The notes below the pieces were generated by a model, which saw nothing but the letters and a program-made list of their open reading frames with translations, was not told the origin of the DNA and made no database searches. Below, one piece after another: positions 38,367 through 47,704 of a DNA stretch of 64,000 nucleotides. Position numbers and translations under genes: made by a program. The stretch comes from Bacteroidales bacterium UBA7009 (GTDB taxonomy: Bacteria > Bacteroidota > Bacteroidia > Bacteroidales > Paludibacteraceae): the NCBI GenBank assembly GCA_002449665.1, contig DJXH01000016.1:8593-72592 (forward strand), read 5' to 3'. Position 1 is the first letter of the stretch; each line of letters begins with the position of its first letter.

Positions 38367-40355
38367 ATGACAAACAACGTTTTATCGGTTTCAAAACATT
38401 ATTTGCTGATTTTTATAGCATATATATCGGTCGGACTTCTTGTCAGTTCGTGCAAAGAAAAGATTGATATACAGGCCGTTGACAAGACTGTGCAAGTGCG
38501 TACCGGCTTGGCTGCACCGGTGGCGACGGTAAAAGCGACAATGGCGGAGGTGCTCGGCATAAACACCGAAAGCGGCAACGGACAAAGCAGCAAGGTGAAT
38601 TGGATATTCGCCAAGATGCCTGGCGAAACAGACGACCAACTGCCCGGACAGATACCCACCGGCACGCTCTATTTCCGCGACACATTTGACATCATGCGCG
38701 ATTTCCACCACATAGAACTCAGCAGTTATATTATGCCCGCCCACGAAGAACTGACAGTAAAAGAGCAAGTGGAGCAGATACTCGGCTACACCATAGGAGC
38801 CTCAACAGAGATAACAGTACCTACGGGTACGGTGCTGCCCCTTGAGTTTGACATCGTACTCACCCTCGGCGACATCAACAACAGCGAAACGGACGAGCGC
38901 ATAGACAGTATGATTATACGTAATGCCGACTTCCGCGCGCAACTTACTACAAGTTTCGGACTTGAGGAAGACGAGATAACAAGCATCGAACTCACTCTGC
39001 CCGAGGGTTTTACACACAGCGGCAGACAGATAGAGCCTCTCAACCTCACTCCGCTCAATGTCCACGGAGAAGACGTGAAAGTGAATCTGCAAAACTTTGA
39101 AATAAGCCTTCAAGACGGCTCGGCAACGCCCACCACAAGGCGCGAACACATGATAGACCGCCTCGTCTTCACCCTAAAGCTGAACATTAACACGACAAGA
39201 GAACATACTTTCGACGAGAACACCACACTCACATACGACTTCTTTGCCGACCTGCTTGACTTTGAAGCATTGTTCGGTTATTTCAACCCCTCTACATATA
39301 TGGAGGACAGGGACACACTCGTGCTTGCAGAGGAATGGAGCGGCTGGAACTCGATAAAAGAACTGAAAATGCGCTTTCTCTACCCCACTATCAAACTGAT
39401 AGCCGAACACCAAGTGGCAACAGAGATAGACTTCCCGCTGAACGTTAACGTGGAGAAAATTTGGGTAGGCAGTTTAGACGGCAGCGGCAATGTGATAAAC
39501 CCCGTCTATGCAAAGTTCGGCGAGGACGGTTCGAGCATAACCACCGTATGGGAACTATACGACAACCTGCGCCCGACCACATCGCGCATAGACCCGCTCA
39601 AAGACCCGATGAACAAATGGTCTCGCAACGAGTATGTAGTAGGCTTTACCGGCTACAACGCCAACACACACGTGGGCGATGTGGACAAGATGTTTGACGT
39701 GCGCCCCGACATTATTGCCTACGACTATTATATCACCGTCGGCGCAACGGGCAGCACTGCCGCCAAGCAGGCACAATGCCGCCTGACACACAACACGGAC
39801 ATTAACCTGCGCGCTATAACGGTAGTACCTTTCGTATGCGATGAAGGGTCAATGATAGAATATACCGACACCGCCGACATAAACCTCTTCTCTACCGATG
39901 AGTTGGAGAATGCCACTACGGGACAAGAGTGGCTTGACACGCTCATTGACGGCAACATATATGTCTATATCTATGCCCAAAACGGTATTCCCTTTGAACT
40001 TAACGCCAAATATGAGTTTATAGACAGCATAGGTAACGTTGTGCCTCTTGACCTTATCAACGACGAGAAAGCCGCCGGAACGGGCTATCAGATGCACATA
40101 CCCGCACCAACGAAGTACAATGCCGAATACAAGGCAACCGACTACGGCGAGAACACACTGATACTCAAAGCGGAAAAGGACGATATAAACAAACTCAAAG
40201 GAATACGGCAACTGCGCTATACCGTCGCGCTTGAAAATAATCCGCAGAAAGCCACTATATGGACGGAGTCGTTCCTTAACCTGCAGATAGGTCTGTCAGC
40301 AAGCATAGATGCCATACTCGACCTTAACAAAATCAACTTCTCAAAAGAGGAATAA
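38367..40355 (+). CDS. Large lipoprotein of unknown function
   Basis: 662 residues from the ATG at 38367 (an in-frame start 21 bases earlier is less likely). The signal peptide ends in a lipobox GLLVSSC, so it should be lipid-anchored, probably at the outer membrane. The mature part is mostly beta-strand-like with repeated acidic loops and no catalytic motif that I recognise; segments such as ELTLPEGFTHSGRQIEPLNL and SFLNLQIGLSASIDAI suggest beta-sandwich repeats. The gene is followed after 33 bases by a DUF5723 outer-membrane protein, and this pairing of a large lipoprotein with a barrel suggests a surface complex. Confidence 0.82.
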   Translation: MTNNVLSVSKHYLLIFIAYISVGLLVSSCKEKIDIQAVDKTVQVRTGLAAPVATVKATMAEVLGINTESGNGQSSKVNWIFAKMPGETDDQLPGQIPTGTLYFRDTFDIMRDFHHIELSSYIMPAHEELTVKEQVEQILGYTIGASTEITVPTGTVLPLEFDIVLTLGDINNSETDERIDSMIIRNADFRAQLTTSFGLEEDEITSIELTLPEGFTHSGRQIEPLNLTPLNVHGEDVKVNLQNFEISLQDGSATPTTRREHMIDRLVFTLKLNINTTREHTFDENTTLTYDFFADLLDFEALFGYFNPSTYMEDRDTLVLAEEWSGWNSIKELKMRFLYPTIKLIAEHQVATEIDFPLNVNVEKIWVGSLDGSGNVINPVYAKFGEDGSSITTVWELYDNLRPTTSRIDPLKDPMNKWSRNEYVVGFTGYNANTHVGDVDKMFDVRPDIIAYDYYITVGATGSTAAKQAQCRLTHNTDINLRAITVVPFVCDEGSMIEYTDTADINLFSTDELENATTGQEWLDTLIDGNIYVYIYAQNGIPFELNAKYEFIDSIGNVVPLDLINDEKAAGTGYQMHIPAPTKYNAEYKATDYGENTLILKAEKDDINKLKGIRQLRYTVALENNPQKATIWTESFLNLQIGLSASIDAILDLNKINFSKEE

Positions 40356-40388
40356 GACAAGATATTAACACTCAAAAAGATTAGGACT

Positions 40389-41909
40389 ATGAAAAACAAA
40401 ATCATACTGCTGTATCTTGGCTTAACACTCTGCAACATAGCGTTTGCACAGCAAAACACCAACACGCTTTTCTTCCTCGAAAACGCACCGCAACGACACT
40501 CGCTCAACCCCGCCTTTGAGCCGGTGAGCCAAGTCTATGTAGGCATAACGCCGCTTAGTTATATGGGACTTAGCGGAGGCAACAACGCTCTTGCTATGAA
40601 CGACCTTATATACAAGAGAGACGGCAAATTGGTAACTGCCCTCTACCCGGGCGAAGGCGACCGACTGCTCAAACGGCTCAAAAACGATCTTAGCGGCTCG
40701 CTTGATATGGATATGGCTCTGCTCAACTTCGGATTCAGAATAAAAGACTTCGGGTATTTCCATCTCGGCGTGAGTATGAGAATGCAGACCTCCATGTCGC
40801 TGCCCAAAGGCATAATGGAACTTGTCTATACCAACGACCCCACTATATCCGAAGGCAGACAGATTTCGCTCGACCGTTTAGGCTTGAACGCACAGGCATA
40901 CACAGAGTTTGCAGCCGGATACAGCCACAATATAAACGAGAGCTGGTCTATCGGCGGCAAACTCAAGTTCATTCTCGGACACGCATACGCCGAAGCCCTC
41001 ACAACCAATTCTCGCATTGAGATGTACCCCGACCGAATCAAAGCAGACATCAACGGCGATATGCGTTTGGCTGCACCCATTATTCAAAAAGCGGCAACGG
41101 CTCTTAACGACGGCAACCGCATAGACATCAACAATATCGATTTAGGTAATATTGATTTAAGCAATATAGGTTCGTATTTCTCTCCAGCCGGTATGGGTGC
41201 TGCCGTTGATCTCGGCGTTACCTACAAGCCCCATCCGCAGGTGCGTATCTCTTTGGCTGTTACCGACTTGGGATTCGTCAGTTGGAAGACGAGCAACTTC
41301 ACTCTTCGCTGCGACTCCGCCTACACAGGCCCCGTGGTCAGATACAGCGACATAGCAGGCATCGAGAGCCAAAACATAGGCGCGACATTAGGCGATACGA
41401 TAGTAAAAAGTCTTACCGACTTTGCAACCAAGAGTTTCAGCGCGCGCTACATAGACGATGCGGCGACCAACAAGATGCTCAACACGCGCATCAATGCCGG
41501 AATAGATGCCAACTTCTGTGAGAACCGCATCGGGTTGGGACTGTTCTCAAGTACACTTTTCCGCAACGGTCGCGTATATGAAGAACTGACGCTCGGTGCG
41601 AGCCTCAGACCCGTCAACTGGTTCAACCTCGCCCTCAGTTACTCTTTCCTCAACGGCAGGTGGAACTCAATGGGTGCCGGACTGAGTTTTATGCCATACG
41701 ACGGACTTAACTTTATGCTCACCACCGACTATATTCCTTTCACCTATGCTGACATTATGAACGGCTCGGAGAAAATGGCGGTTATGCCGTATAAGATGAA
41801 AGGACTGAATATCGGATTGGGCGTAACTATAGTGATTGGCACCAACAAGAAAAAGAACAAACAGGAACTGACCAATACTATTCACATCAGTGAACTGAAA
41901 AAAGCATAA
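40389..41909 (+). CDS. DUF5723-family outer-membrane protein
   Basis: A 506-residue exported protein: signal peptide ending NIAFAQ, then QHSLNPAF-like start (NAPQRHSLNPAFEPVSQVYVG) and long amphipathic strands through to the C-terminus, which matches DUF5723 proteins of Bacteroidota, thought to be FadL/PorV-like barrels. NIDLGNIDLSNIGSYFSP is a glycine/asparagine-rich extracellular-loop-like segment. Probably co-transcribed with the upstream lipoprotein. The transported substrate or partner is unknown. Confidence 0.83.
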   Translation: MKNKIILLYLGLTLCNIAFAQQNTNTLFFLENAPQRHSLNPAFEPVSQVYVGITPLSYMGLSGGNNALAMNDLIYKRDGKLVTALYPGEGDRLLKRLKNDLSGSLDMDMALLNFGFRIKDFGYFHLGVSMRMQTSMSLPKGIMELVYTNDPTISEGRQISLDRLGLNAQAYTEFAAGYSHNINESWSIGGKLKFILGHAYAEALTTNSRIEMYPDRIKADINGDMRLAAPIIQKAATALNDGNRIDINNIDLGNIDLSNIGSYFSPAGMGAAVDLGVTYKPHPQVRISLAVTDLGFVSWKTSNFTLRCDSAYTGPVVRYSDIAGIESQNIGATLGDTIVKSLTDFATKSFSARYIDDAATNKMLNTRINAGIDANFCENRIGLGLFSSTLFRNGRVYEELTLGASLRPVNWFNLALSYSFLNGRWNSMGAGLSFMPYDGLNFMLTTDYIPFTYADIMNGSEKMAVMPYKMKGLNIGLGVTIVIGTNKKKNKQELTNTIHISELKKA

Positions 41910-41935
41910 TTATAAACTAAAAACAATATACAACT

Positions 41936-42655
41936 ATGGGAAGAGCTTTTGAATATCGCAAGGCTACAAAACTGAAACGCTGGGGACACATGGCCCGCAC
42001 GTTCACCAAACTCGGTAAAGAAATCACAATTGCAGCCCGCGAGGGCGGTGCAGACCCCGACGGCAACCCGCGCCTGAGAATGCTTATACAGCAGTGCAAA
42101 CGCGAGAATATGCCGAAGGAGAATATCGACCGCGCCATCAAAAAAGCCACCGACAAATCATCGGAAGGCTATAAGGAAATCAACTACGAAGGCTACGGTC
42201 CGCATGGCGTTGCCATCTTCATCGAGACCGCAACGGACAACCACATGCGCACCGTTGCCAACATACGCTCCTACTTCACCAAACACGGTGGCACTCTCGG
42301 TACACAAGGCTGCCTGCAATTCCTCTTCGACCGCAAAGCCTGCTTTACCATTACACGCAAACCCGATGTTGACCTCGATGAACTCGAACTCGAACTTATC
42401 GATTTCGGCGTAGAAGAACTCGGAGTGGACGAAGAAGAGAACACCATCGTCATCTACTCCGACTTCGACCAGTACAGCGGTATGCAGAAATACCTCGAAG
42501 AACACGGCTTTGAGATTCAGTCGTGCGAGTTCGTACGCATACCTAACGACACCAAGACCCTGACTGACGAACAACGCGAGAGCGTACAGAAACTCATCGA
42601 CAAAATAGAGGAAGACGAGGACGTACAAAACGTCTTCACCAACATCGCAGAGTAA
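41936..42655 (+). CDS. YebC/PmpR-family DNA-binding regulator
   Basis: A 239-residue TACO1/YebC protein. The N-terminus GRAFEYRKATKLKRWGHMAR and FTKLGKEITIAAREGG are the family's most conserved segments, followed by NMPKENIDRAIKKA and YEGYGPHGVAIFIE. Members act as transcriptional regulators or help translation of difficult sequences. It starts 26 bases after the DUF5723 gene; rsmG follows after six bases. Confidence 0.95.
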   Translation: MGRAFEYRKATKLKRWGHMARTFTKLGKEITIAAREGGADPDGNPRLRMLIQQCKRENMPKENIDRAIKKATDKSSEGYKEINYEGYGPHGVAIFIETATDNHMRTVANIRSYFTKHGGTLGTQGCLQFLFDRKACFTITRKPDVDLDELELELIDFGVEELGVDEEENTIVIYSDFDQYSGMQKYLEEHGFEIQSCEFVRIPNDTKTLTDEQRESVQKLIDKIEEDEDVQNVFTNIAE

Positions 42656-42661
42656 GTCTGT

Positions 42662-43282
42662 ATGGAACTGATAAACAAGCATTTTACCCTAACTGACGTT
42701 CAGGCGCGGCAAATGGCTGCGCTTGAACGGCTTTATCCTGAGTGGAACGAAAAGATCAACCTCATCTCACGCAAAGACATAGAGCATCTTGAAGAACACC
42801 ACCTGCTCCACTCGCTCGCCATCGCCAAGTTTATAGACTTCGCCCCCGAGACAACGATACTTGACGTAGGCACAGGCGGCGGCTTCCCGGGCATACCGCT
42901 TGCCATAATGTTCCCCGAATGTAAGTTCACACTCATTGACTCCATAGGCAAGAAAATACGTGTGGCGGAGGATATATCTCAACAGATAGGATTAAGTAAC
43001 GTAGAGTGTTTGCAAGAGCGTGCAGAAGAGGAGAAAAGGCAGTATGATTTCGTAGTATCACGCGCCGTAATGCCACTGCCCGACCTTGAAAAACTCGTCC
43101 GCAAAAATATACACCACCGCCACCGCAACGCCATACCCAACGGACTGATAGTACTCAAAGGAGGCAACACCGACGGCGAAATACACAAATTCCGTAACAT
43201 AGCCGAAACAACAGAGATAAACACTTTCTTCCGCGAACCTTGGTTTAAGGAAAAACGAATAATATACCTGCCGATAGGTTAG
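42662..43282 (+). CDS. rsmG: 16S rRNA (guanine-N7)-methyltransferase RsmG
   Basis: Methylates G527 of 16S rRNA using SAM. The SAM-binding motif is ILDVGTGGGFPGIPLAIMFP (about residues 64-83), preceded by NLISRKDIEHLEEHHLLHSL and followed by VVSRAVMPL, all typical of RsmG/GidB. 206 residues is normal. It ends at the start of a 9-nt-periodic CG array. Confidence 0.95.
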   Translation: MELINKHFTLTDVQARQMAALERLYPEWNEKINLISRKDIEHLEEHHLLHSLAIAKFIDFAPETTILDVGTGGGFPGIPLAIMFPECKFTLIDSIGKKIRVAEDISQQIGLSNVECLQERAEEEKRQYDFVVSRAVMPLPDLEKLVRKNIHHRHRNAIPNGLIVLKGGNTDGEIHKFRNIAETTEINTFFREPWFKEKRIIYLPIG

Positions 43283-43287
43283 GGAAA

Positions 43288-43352
43288 CGTAAAATACGTA
43301 GTTTACGTTATTTTCGTAGATTTCGTAATTTACGTAAACGACGGAAACTACG
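43288..43352 (+). repeat. 9-nt-periodic CG array 1, leader of the MBL hydrolase
   Basis: Eight CG dinucleotides start at 43288, 43297, 43306, 43315, 43324, 43333, 43342 and 43351, each exactly 9 nt apart, between the rsmG stop and the next ATG. Early units are T-rich (CGTAGTTTA, CGTTATTTT), late ones A-rich (CGGAAACTA), so the array can fold on itself, for example CGTAGTTT with AAACTACG. Confidence 0.85.
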
Positions 43353-43378
43353 CGAAGCAAAACAACGCAAAGCAAATT

Positions 43379-43945
43379 ATGCTTGAGATAAAGACCTTTT
43401 ATTTTAATCCGTACCGCGAGTGTACGTACATAGTCAGCCGCTGCAAAAGCGACTGCGAATGTGTGGTCATAGACCCCGGGATGTACGAACAGAGCGAAGA
43501 GAAACGGTTTTTCGACTACATAGCACATAACAACTTAACGCCGACAGCCGCACTTATCACACACACCCACCCCGACCATATATGCGGACTTGACCGGCTT
43601 GAAAACGAATATCCCGATATAAAGAAATACGGATGCTTATATGATATGCCTCTTTCTTCGGATAATACTGTAAATGAAGCAAATATGGAGTTCAGCGTTA
43701 TTCTGACCCCGGGGCATAAAGAGGACAGCGTTTGTTTTTACTTTAAGGAAGATGATGTACTGTTTACCGGCGATACCCTTTTTCAAGAAAGCGTAGGGCG
43801 CACCGACCTCCCAGGCGGAGATATGGCAACGCTTATGGACTCGCTCGGCAAACTCATACAATTAGACGACAAAACAAAAGTCTATCCCGGACACGGCTAC
43901 ACCACGACCATAGGCTACGAAAAAGAAAACAACCCGTTTTTATAA
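43379..43945 (+). CDS. MBL-fold metallo-hydrolase (glyoxalase II-like)
   Basis: A 188-residue beta-lactamase-fold hydrolase. The metal motif THTHPDH is at residues about 60-66, with later ligands in LTPGHKEDS, FTGDTLF and the final His in YPGHGYTT. The short form, without the C-terminal helical domain of true glyoxalase II, is common in bacteria and hydrolyses thioesters or related substrates. The ATG lies 27 bases after the last exact unit of array 1, and DUF7935 follows after 12 bases. Confidence 0.92.
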   Translation: MLEIKTFYFNPYRECTYIVSRCKSDCECVVIDPGMYEQSEEKRFFDYIAHNNLTPTAALITHTHPDHICGLDRLENEYPDIKKYGCLYDMPLSSDNTVNEANMEFSVILTPGHKEDSVCFYFKEDDVLFTGDTLFQESVGRTDLPGGDMATLMDSLGKLIQLDDKTKVYPGHGYTTTIGYEKENNPFL

Positions 43946-43957
43946 ACACACCAAACT

Positions 43958-44473
43958 ATGTTGCAGATTTTAGGATATACAATACCATCTATAGTGGTTT
44001 TTACCACCGTATGGGTAGTGATGCACTACTACTATAAGAACGAAGAGAAAAAACGCCTCATAGAGACGAATAAACAAAGCAGGAAAGAAATAATGCAGAC
44101 CCGCCTGCGCGCCTACGAGCGGCTCTCACTCCTACTCGAACGAACAGAGCCAGAACACCTGCTCGCTGACACCGACATCACTAATACTGACATAATAAGT
44201 CTGCAACAACGCCTGCTTCGCACTGTAAGACAGGAGTTTGACCACAACCTCAGTCAGCAGATTTATGTCAGCGATGACTTGTGGGACAAGATAATAGTTG
44301 CCCGCGACGAGATGGGAGCGTTCATCAGCACTATGGCTATGGAAATGCCAAAAGACAGTACCGCACTTGACTATGCCAAAGTCCTCATAACGGCATACAA
44401 GCAAAACGGCGTAACGCCTCACCAAAACGCTATGAACCTGCTCAAACAAGAAGTAAGAGAACTGCTGCAATAA
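43958..44473 (+). CDS. Conserved membrane-anchored protein (DUF7935-like)
   Basis: A 171-residue protein with one N-terminal membrane segment (about residues 5-25) and a cytoplasmic helical domain. The pattern RLRAYERLSLLLERTEPEHLL followed by RQEFDHNLSQQIYVSDDLW is one I know from a conserved Bacteroidota family of unknown function, probably DUF7935. It is 12 bases after the MBL gene and eight before the next gene, so it sits within an operon. Confidence 0.78.
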   Translation: MLQILGYTIPSIVVFTTVWVVMHYYYKNEEKKRLIETNKQSRKEIMQTRLRAYERLSLLLERTEPEHLLADTDITNTDIISLQQRLLRTVRQEFDHNLSQQIYVSDDLWDKIIVARDEMGAFISTMAMEMPKDSTALDYAKVLITAYKQNGVTPHQNAMNLLKQEVRELLQ

Positions 44474-44481
44474 ACCTGCAA

Positions 44482-45132
44482 ATGAAGCGAAGGGTGTTAA
44501 TAATATGTTTGTGTGTGATGGCATCGGTATTGTCAGCACAAAATACTCCTGCGGCAAAGACAGAAAAAACAACCGCAACACAATCACACAAAGCCAAATC
44601 AGACTCTATATATCAAGGGACATTCGTCAAACTTGACCTCTTTAACCCCGTCTATTCCCTTGCCCGCAGCAAAGGCAAGATGACGGAAGCGGAAGTGGCA
44701 GTGAGTGTCCGATTGCTTGACCGCCTCTACCCCACCCTTGAAGGCGGTATGCTCTACGGCACAGAGGCATCAGACACAACAACATACCCTGGCAGAGGCG
44801 GATTCGGGCGTATCGGATTGGACATCAACCCGCTGAAAAAGGGCAGGAAAAGTCCGCACGCAATGCTCATCGGCATACGCATTGGCACTGCCTTCCAAGA
44901 CTATGACCTACAAGCCTCCCACATCAAACGCTGGGATGCTTGGGGAGAGATAGCAGCCGGATGCCAAGCCAATATGGTCAGCGGTTTTTATATGGGCTGG
45001 ACAGCAAGACTGAAAGTACTCTTTACCCTCAAACAAAAGACCACCGCCACATTGCCGTACTATATCCCGGGCTTCGGCAAAGCGGACACCATGGGCTGGG
45101 GAATAGACTACTACTTAGGTTGGAGGTTTTAG
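44482..45132 (+). CDS. Exported beta-barrel-like protein (DUF6048-like)
   Basis: A 216-residue protein with a signal peptide ending VLSAQ, a short Thr/Lys/Ala linker, then about eight amphipathic strands from FVKLDLFNPVYSLARSKG to the C-terminal DYYLGWRF, where the terminal Phe is typical of outer-membrane barrels. It resembles DUF6048 proteins of Bacteroidota. Function unknown. The 46 bases that follow hold the second 9-nt array. Confidence 0.78.
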   Translation: MKRRVLIICLCVMASVLSAQNTPAAKTEKTTATQSHKAKSDSIYQGTFVKLDLFNPVYSLARSKGKMTEAEVAVSVRLLDRLYPTLEGGMLYGTEASDTTTYPGRGGFGRIGLDINPLKKGRKSPHAMLIGIRIGTAFQDYDLQASHIKRWDAWGEIAAGCQANMVSGFYMGWTARLKVLFTLKQKTTATLPYYIPGFGKADTMGWGIDYYLGWRF

Positions 45133-45142
45133 TCATACAGTA

Positions 45143-45178
45143 TACGAAAACTACGAATATAACGAAAACTACGAAAAT
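45143..45178 (+). repeat. 9-nt-periodic CG array 2, directly before the tkt start
   Basis: Four tandem 9-mers, TACGAAAAC, TACGAATAT, AACGAAAAC, TACGAAAAT, run without a gap into the ATG of tkt. CG dinucleotides start at 45145, 45154, 45163 and 45172. All units are of the A-rich type. Confidence 0.88.
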
Positions 45179-47206
45179 ATGAACACAACCAATCTTATGA
45201 ATCGTGCGGCGGACAACATACGTATTCTTGCCGCTTCAATGGTAGAGAAAGCAAAAAGCGGTCATCCGGGCGGAGCAATGGGCGGTGCCGATTTTATCAA
45301 CGTCCTTTACTCTGAGTTTATGGAATACGACCCCGAGAACCCAGGCTGGGAAGCACGCGACCGTTTCTTCCTCGACCCGGGGCACATGGCTCCTATGCTT
45401 TATGCTGCACTATGTTTGGCAGGCAAGTTCAGTCTTGACGACCTTAAGCGGCTCCGCCAATGGGGTAGTCCCACCCCCGGACACCCCGAGCGAGACATTG
45501 AACGCGGCATAGAGAACGCAAGCGGACCATTAGGACAAGGGCACGTATTCGGCGTTGGTGCTGCTATCGCTGCCAAGTTCTTCAATCAACGCTATGGCGC
45601 AGTGCATAACCCAACCATATACGCATATATATCCGACGGCGGCATACAGGAGGAGATAAGTCAGGGTGCAGGACGTATCGCCGGACATCTCGGGCTGGAC
45701 AACCTCATTATGTTCTACGATGCCAACAGCGTACAACTCTCCACTATGTGCGAAGAAGTAAACACCGAAGACATACGCGCCAAATATGAGGCGTGGAACT
45801 GGTACGTACAGGACATAGACGGCTGCAGCGCAGAAGCCATACGTGAAGCCCTCAACAACGCCAAAGCCGAAAAGAACCGTCCGAGCCTTATCATCGGCAG
45901 GACGGTAATGGGCAAAGGCGCAATAAGAGAAGACGGCTCAAGTTTTGAAGGCAAATGTTCCACCCACGGTCAGCCCATATCTAAAGCCGGCGCATCATTT
46001 GAGAAGACAATAGAAAATCTCGGAGGCAACCCTCAAGACCCGTTTGTCATCTTCCCCGAAGTAAGAAAGATATATGAACAGCGCGCTGCCGAACTCAAAG
46101 AACTCGCCAACAAAAAGTATGAAGCATACTACGAGTGGAAACAGACACACGCGGAGGATGCACGTGAATATGAAGCGTTTATGAGCGAGGAAGTGCCGTG
46201 TATTGACTGGAGCCTTGTACATCAGAAGCGCAATGCCTCCACCCGCGCCGCAAGTGCCAAAGTGCTCGAAATGCTCGCACAAACAGTAGGAAATATGGTT
46301 GTGTCGAGTGCCGACCTCTGTAGTTCGGACAAGACAGACGGCTTCCTCAAACATACAACCTTCTTTAAGAAAGGCGACTTCAGCGGTCAGTTCTTGCAGC
46401 CGGGCGTAAGCGAACTGACACTTGCCTGCCTTATGATAGGTATGCGCCTTCATGGCGGAATCATCCCCTCCTGCGGAACCTTTTTCGTCTTCAGCGACTA
46501 TATGAAACCCGCAGCACGTATGGCGGCACTGATGGAACTGCCCGTCATCTACATCTGGAGCCACGACAGTTTCCGCGTAGGCGAAGACGGTGCCACCCAC
46601 GAACCCATAGAGCAAGAGGCACAGATACGACTGATGGAACGCGTGCGCAACCATAGCGGTCGCCCTTCTATGCTTGTGTTGCGCCCTGCTGATGCAGAGG
46701 AAACAACCGAGGCGTGGAGACTCGCCATAGAGAACACTCACACACCTACCGCACTTATCCTCTCGCGCCAAGACATAGACCCCATACACGATGAAAACAC
46801 AGACACACATACGTGGGCTGAAGGTTTCAGAAAAGGCGGATATATAGTGGAGAAAGACGACCGAGTAGATGTTGTTCTCATAGCAAGCGGCAGCGAAGTG
46901 AGTCTGCTGCAAAAAGCAGCCGCACTACTGCGAAAAGACGGCATCGGAGTACAGATTGACAGCATCCCGAGCGAAGGACTGCTGCGTGAGCAAGATACAG
47001 AATATCAAAAAATGGTGTTGCCTGAAGGCATTAAACGCTTCGGACTGACGGCTGGATTGAGTTGCACACTCGAAAGCCTTGTCGGCTCTAACGGCAAGAT
47101 TTTTGGTGTTGACCATTTCGGCTACTCCGCTCCGGCAGAAGTACTCGAAGAGAAGTTCGGCTTTACACCTGAGAATATCTACAAGCAAATAAAGGAGATA
47201 CTATAG
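45179..47206 (+). CDS. tkt: Transketolase
   Basis: TPP-dependent enzyme of the non-oxidative pentose phosphate pathway. 675 residues is full length. KSGHPGGAMGGADFI, SGPLGQGHVFGVGAA and SDGGIQEEISQGAGRIAGHL cover the TPP-binding region; the pyrimidine domain carries TFFVFSDYMKPAARMAAL and WSHDSFRVGEDGATHEPIEQ. The usual GDG of the TPP motif appears here as SDGG, typical of one bacterial subgroup. The start codon abuts array 2. Its sugar phosphates connect with the PPi-phosphofructokinase and gpmI elsewhere in the window. Confidence 0.95.
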   Translation: MNTTNLMNRAADNIRILAASMVEKAKSGHPGGAMGGADFINVLYSEFMEYDPENPGWEARDRFFLDPGHMAPMLYAALCLAGKFSLDDLKRLRQWGSPTPGHPERDIERGIENASGPLGQGHVFGVGAAIAAKFFNQRYGAVHNPTIYAYISDGGIQEEISQGAGRIAGHLGLDNLIMFYDANSVQLSTMCEEVNTEDIRAKYEAWNWYVQDIDGCSAEAIREALNNAKAEKNRPSLIIGRTVMGKGAIREDGSSFEGKCSTHGQPISKAGASFEKTIENLGGNPQDPFVIFPEVRKIYEQRAAELKELANKKYEAYYEWKQTHAEDAREYEAFMSEEVPCIDWSLVHQKRNASTRAASAKVLEMLAQTVGNMVVSSADLCSSDKTDGFLKHTTFFKKGDFSGQFLQPGVSELTLACLMIGMRLHGGIIPSCGTFFVFSDYMKPAARMAALMELPVIYIWSHDSFRVGEDGATHEPIEQEAQIRLMERVRNHSGRPSMLVLRPADAEETTEAWRLAIENTHTPTALILSRQDIDPIHDENTDTHTWAEGFRKGGYIVEKDDRVDVVLIASGSEVSLLQKAAALLRKDGIGVQIDSIPSEGLLREQDTEYQKMVLPEGIKRFGLTAGLSCTLESLVGSNGKIFGVDHFGYSAPAEVLEEKFGFTPENIYKQIKEIL

Positions 47207-47221
47207 GCAATCTTTATTGTA

Positions 47222-47704
47222 TTACTCTGCCCGTGAGAAACGATATACTACTTTCTTACGGGCAGATTTTATATAGACCAATGAGTCGGCAGACAATATT
47301 TTTATTGTATAATCATTGCAAACAGGCACATCGCGTATATCCATAGTGGCAAACTCATTAATGGTCTTGCCCTCTTTTCGCCAGCGGAACCAGCCGTTGC
47401 CGTGATAGATCAAGTCCTGCTCAAAGACATCTTCCGCCTCGTTCCACTCTTTCCCCCAGAACATCTGCTTTTCCTCATCATAATCGTCGTAATAGGCTTT
47501 ATACCACTGCGGATTATCCCTGTTTTGCCACTTGCCAACAATCATCGGGTCGGCGTGAGGCATTTCTTTCTCTGCATAACCTCCACCGTCAGTATTAAGG
47601 GCAGCATTTTCTCTTTCCGTGTTTCTATTCAGCAAGTAATACGCACCGGCTCCGACGACAACGACAAGAGAAACAATAATGATAATCTGATGTTTATACT
47701 TCAT
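47222..47704 (-). CDS. Membrane-anchored lipocalin-like protein
   Basis: A 160-residue protein from the ATG at 47704, which overlaps the transglutaminase stop as TGATG; a GTG three bases earlier is less likely. Residues 5-25 are a single membrane segment (HQIIIIVSLVVVVGAGAYYLL), followed by a short linker and a domain starting IVGKWQNRDNPQWYKAYY, the WxW-like start of a lipocalin-type barrel with many Trp/Tyr. It faces the periplasm by prediction. Function unknown; coupling to the upstream transglutaminase-like protein suggests joint action. Confidence 0.75.
   Translation of the reverse strand: MKYKHQIIIIVSLVVVVGAGAYYLLNRNTERENAALNTDGGGYAEKEMPHADPMIVGKWQNRDNPQWYKAYYDDYDEEKQMFWGKEWNEAEDVFEQDLIYHGNGWFRWRKEGKTINEFATMDIRDVPVCNDYTIKILSADSLVYIKSARKKVVYRFSRAE

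Noticed and set aside
43283..43378. CRISPR-like array
   Set aside because: The period is 9 nt, units are not identical, and there are no spacer-repeat alternation and no cas genes in the window.
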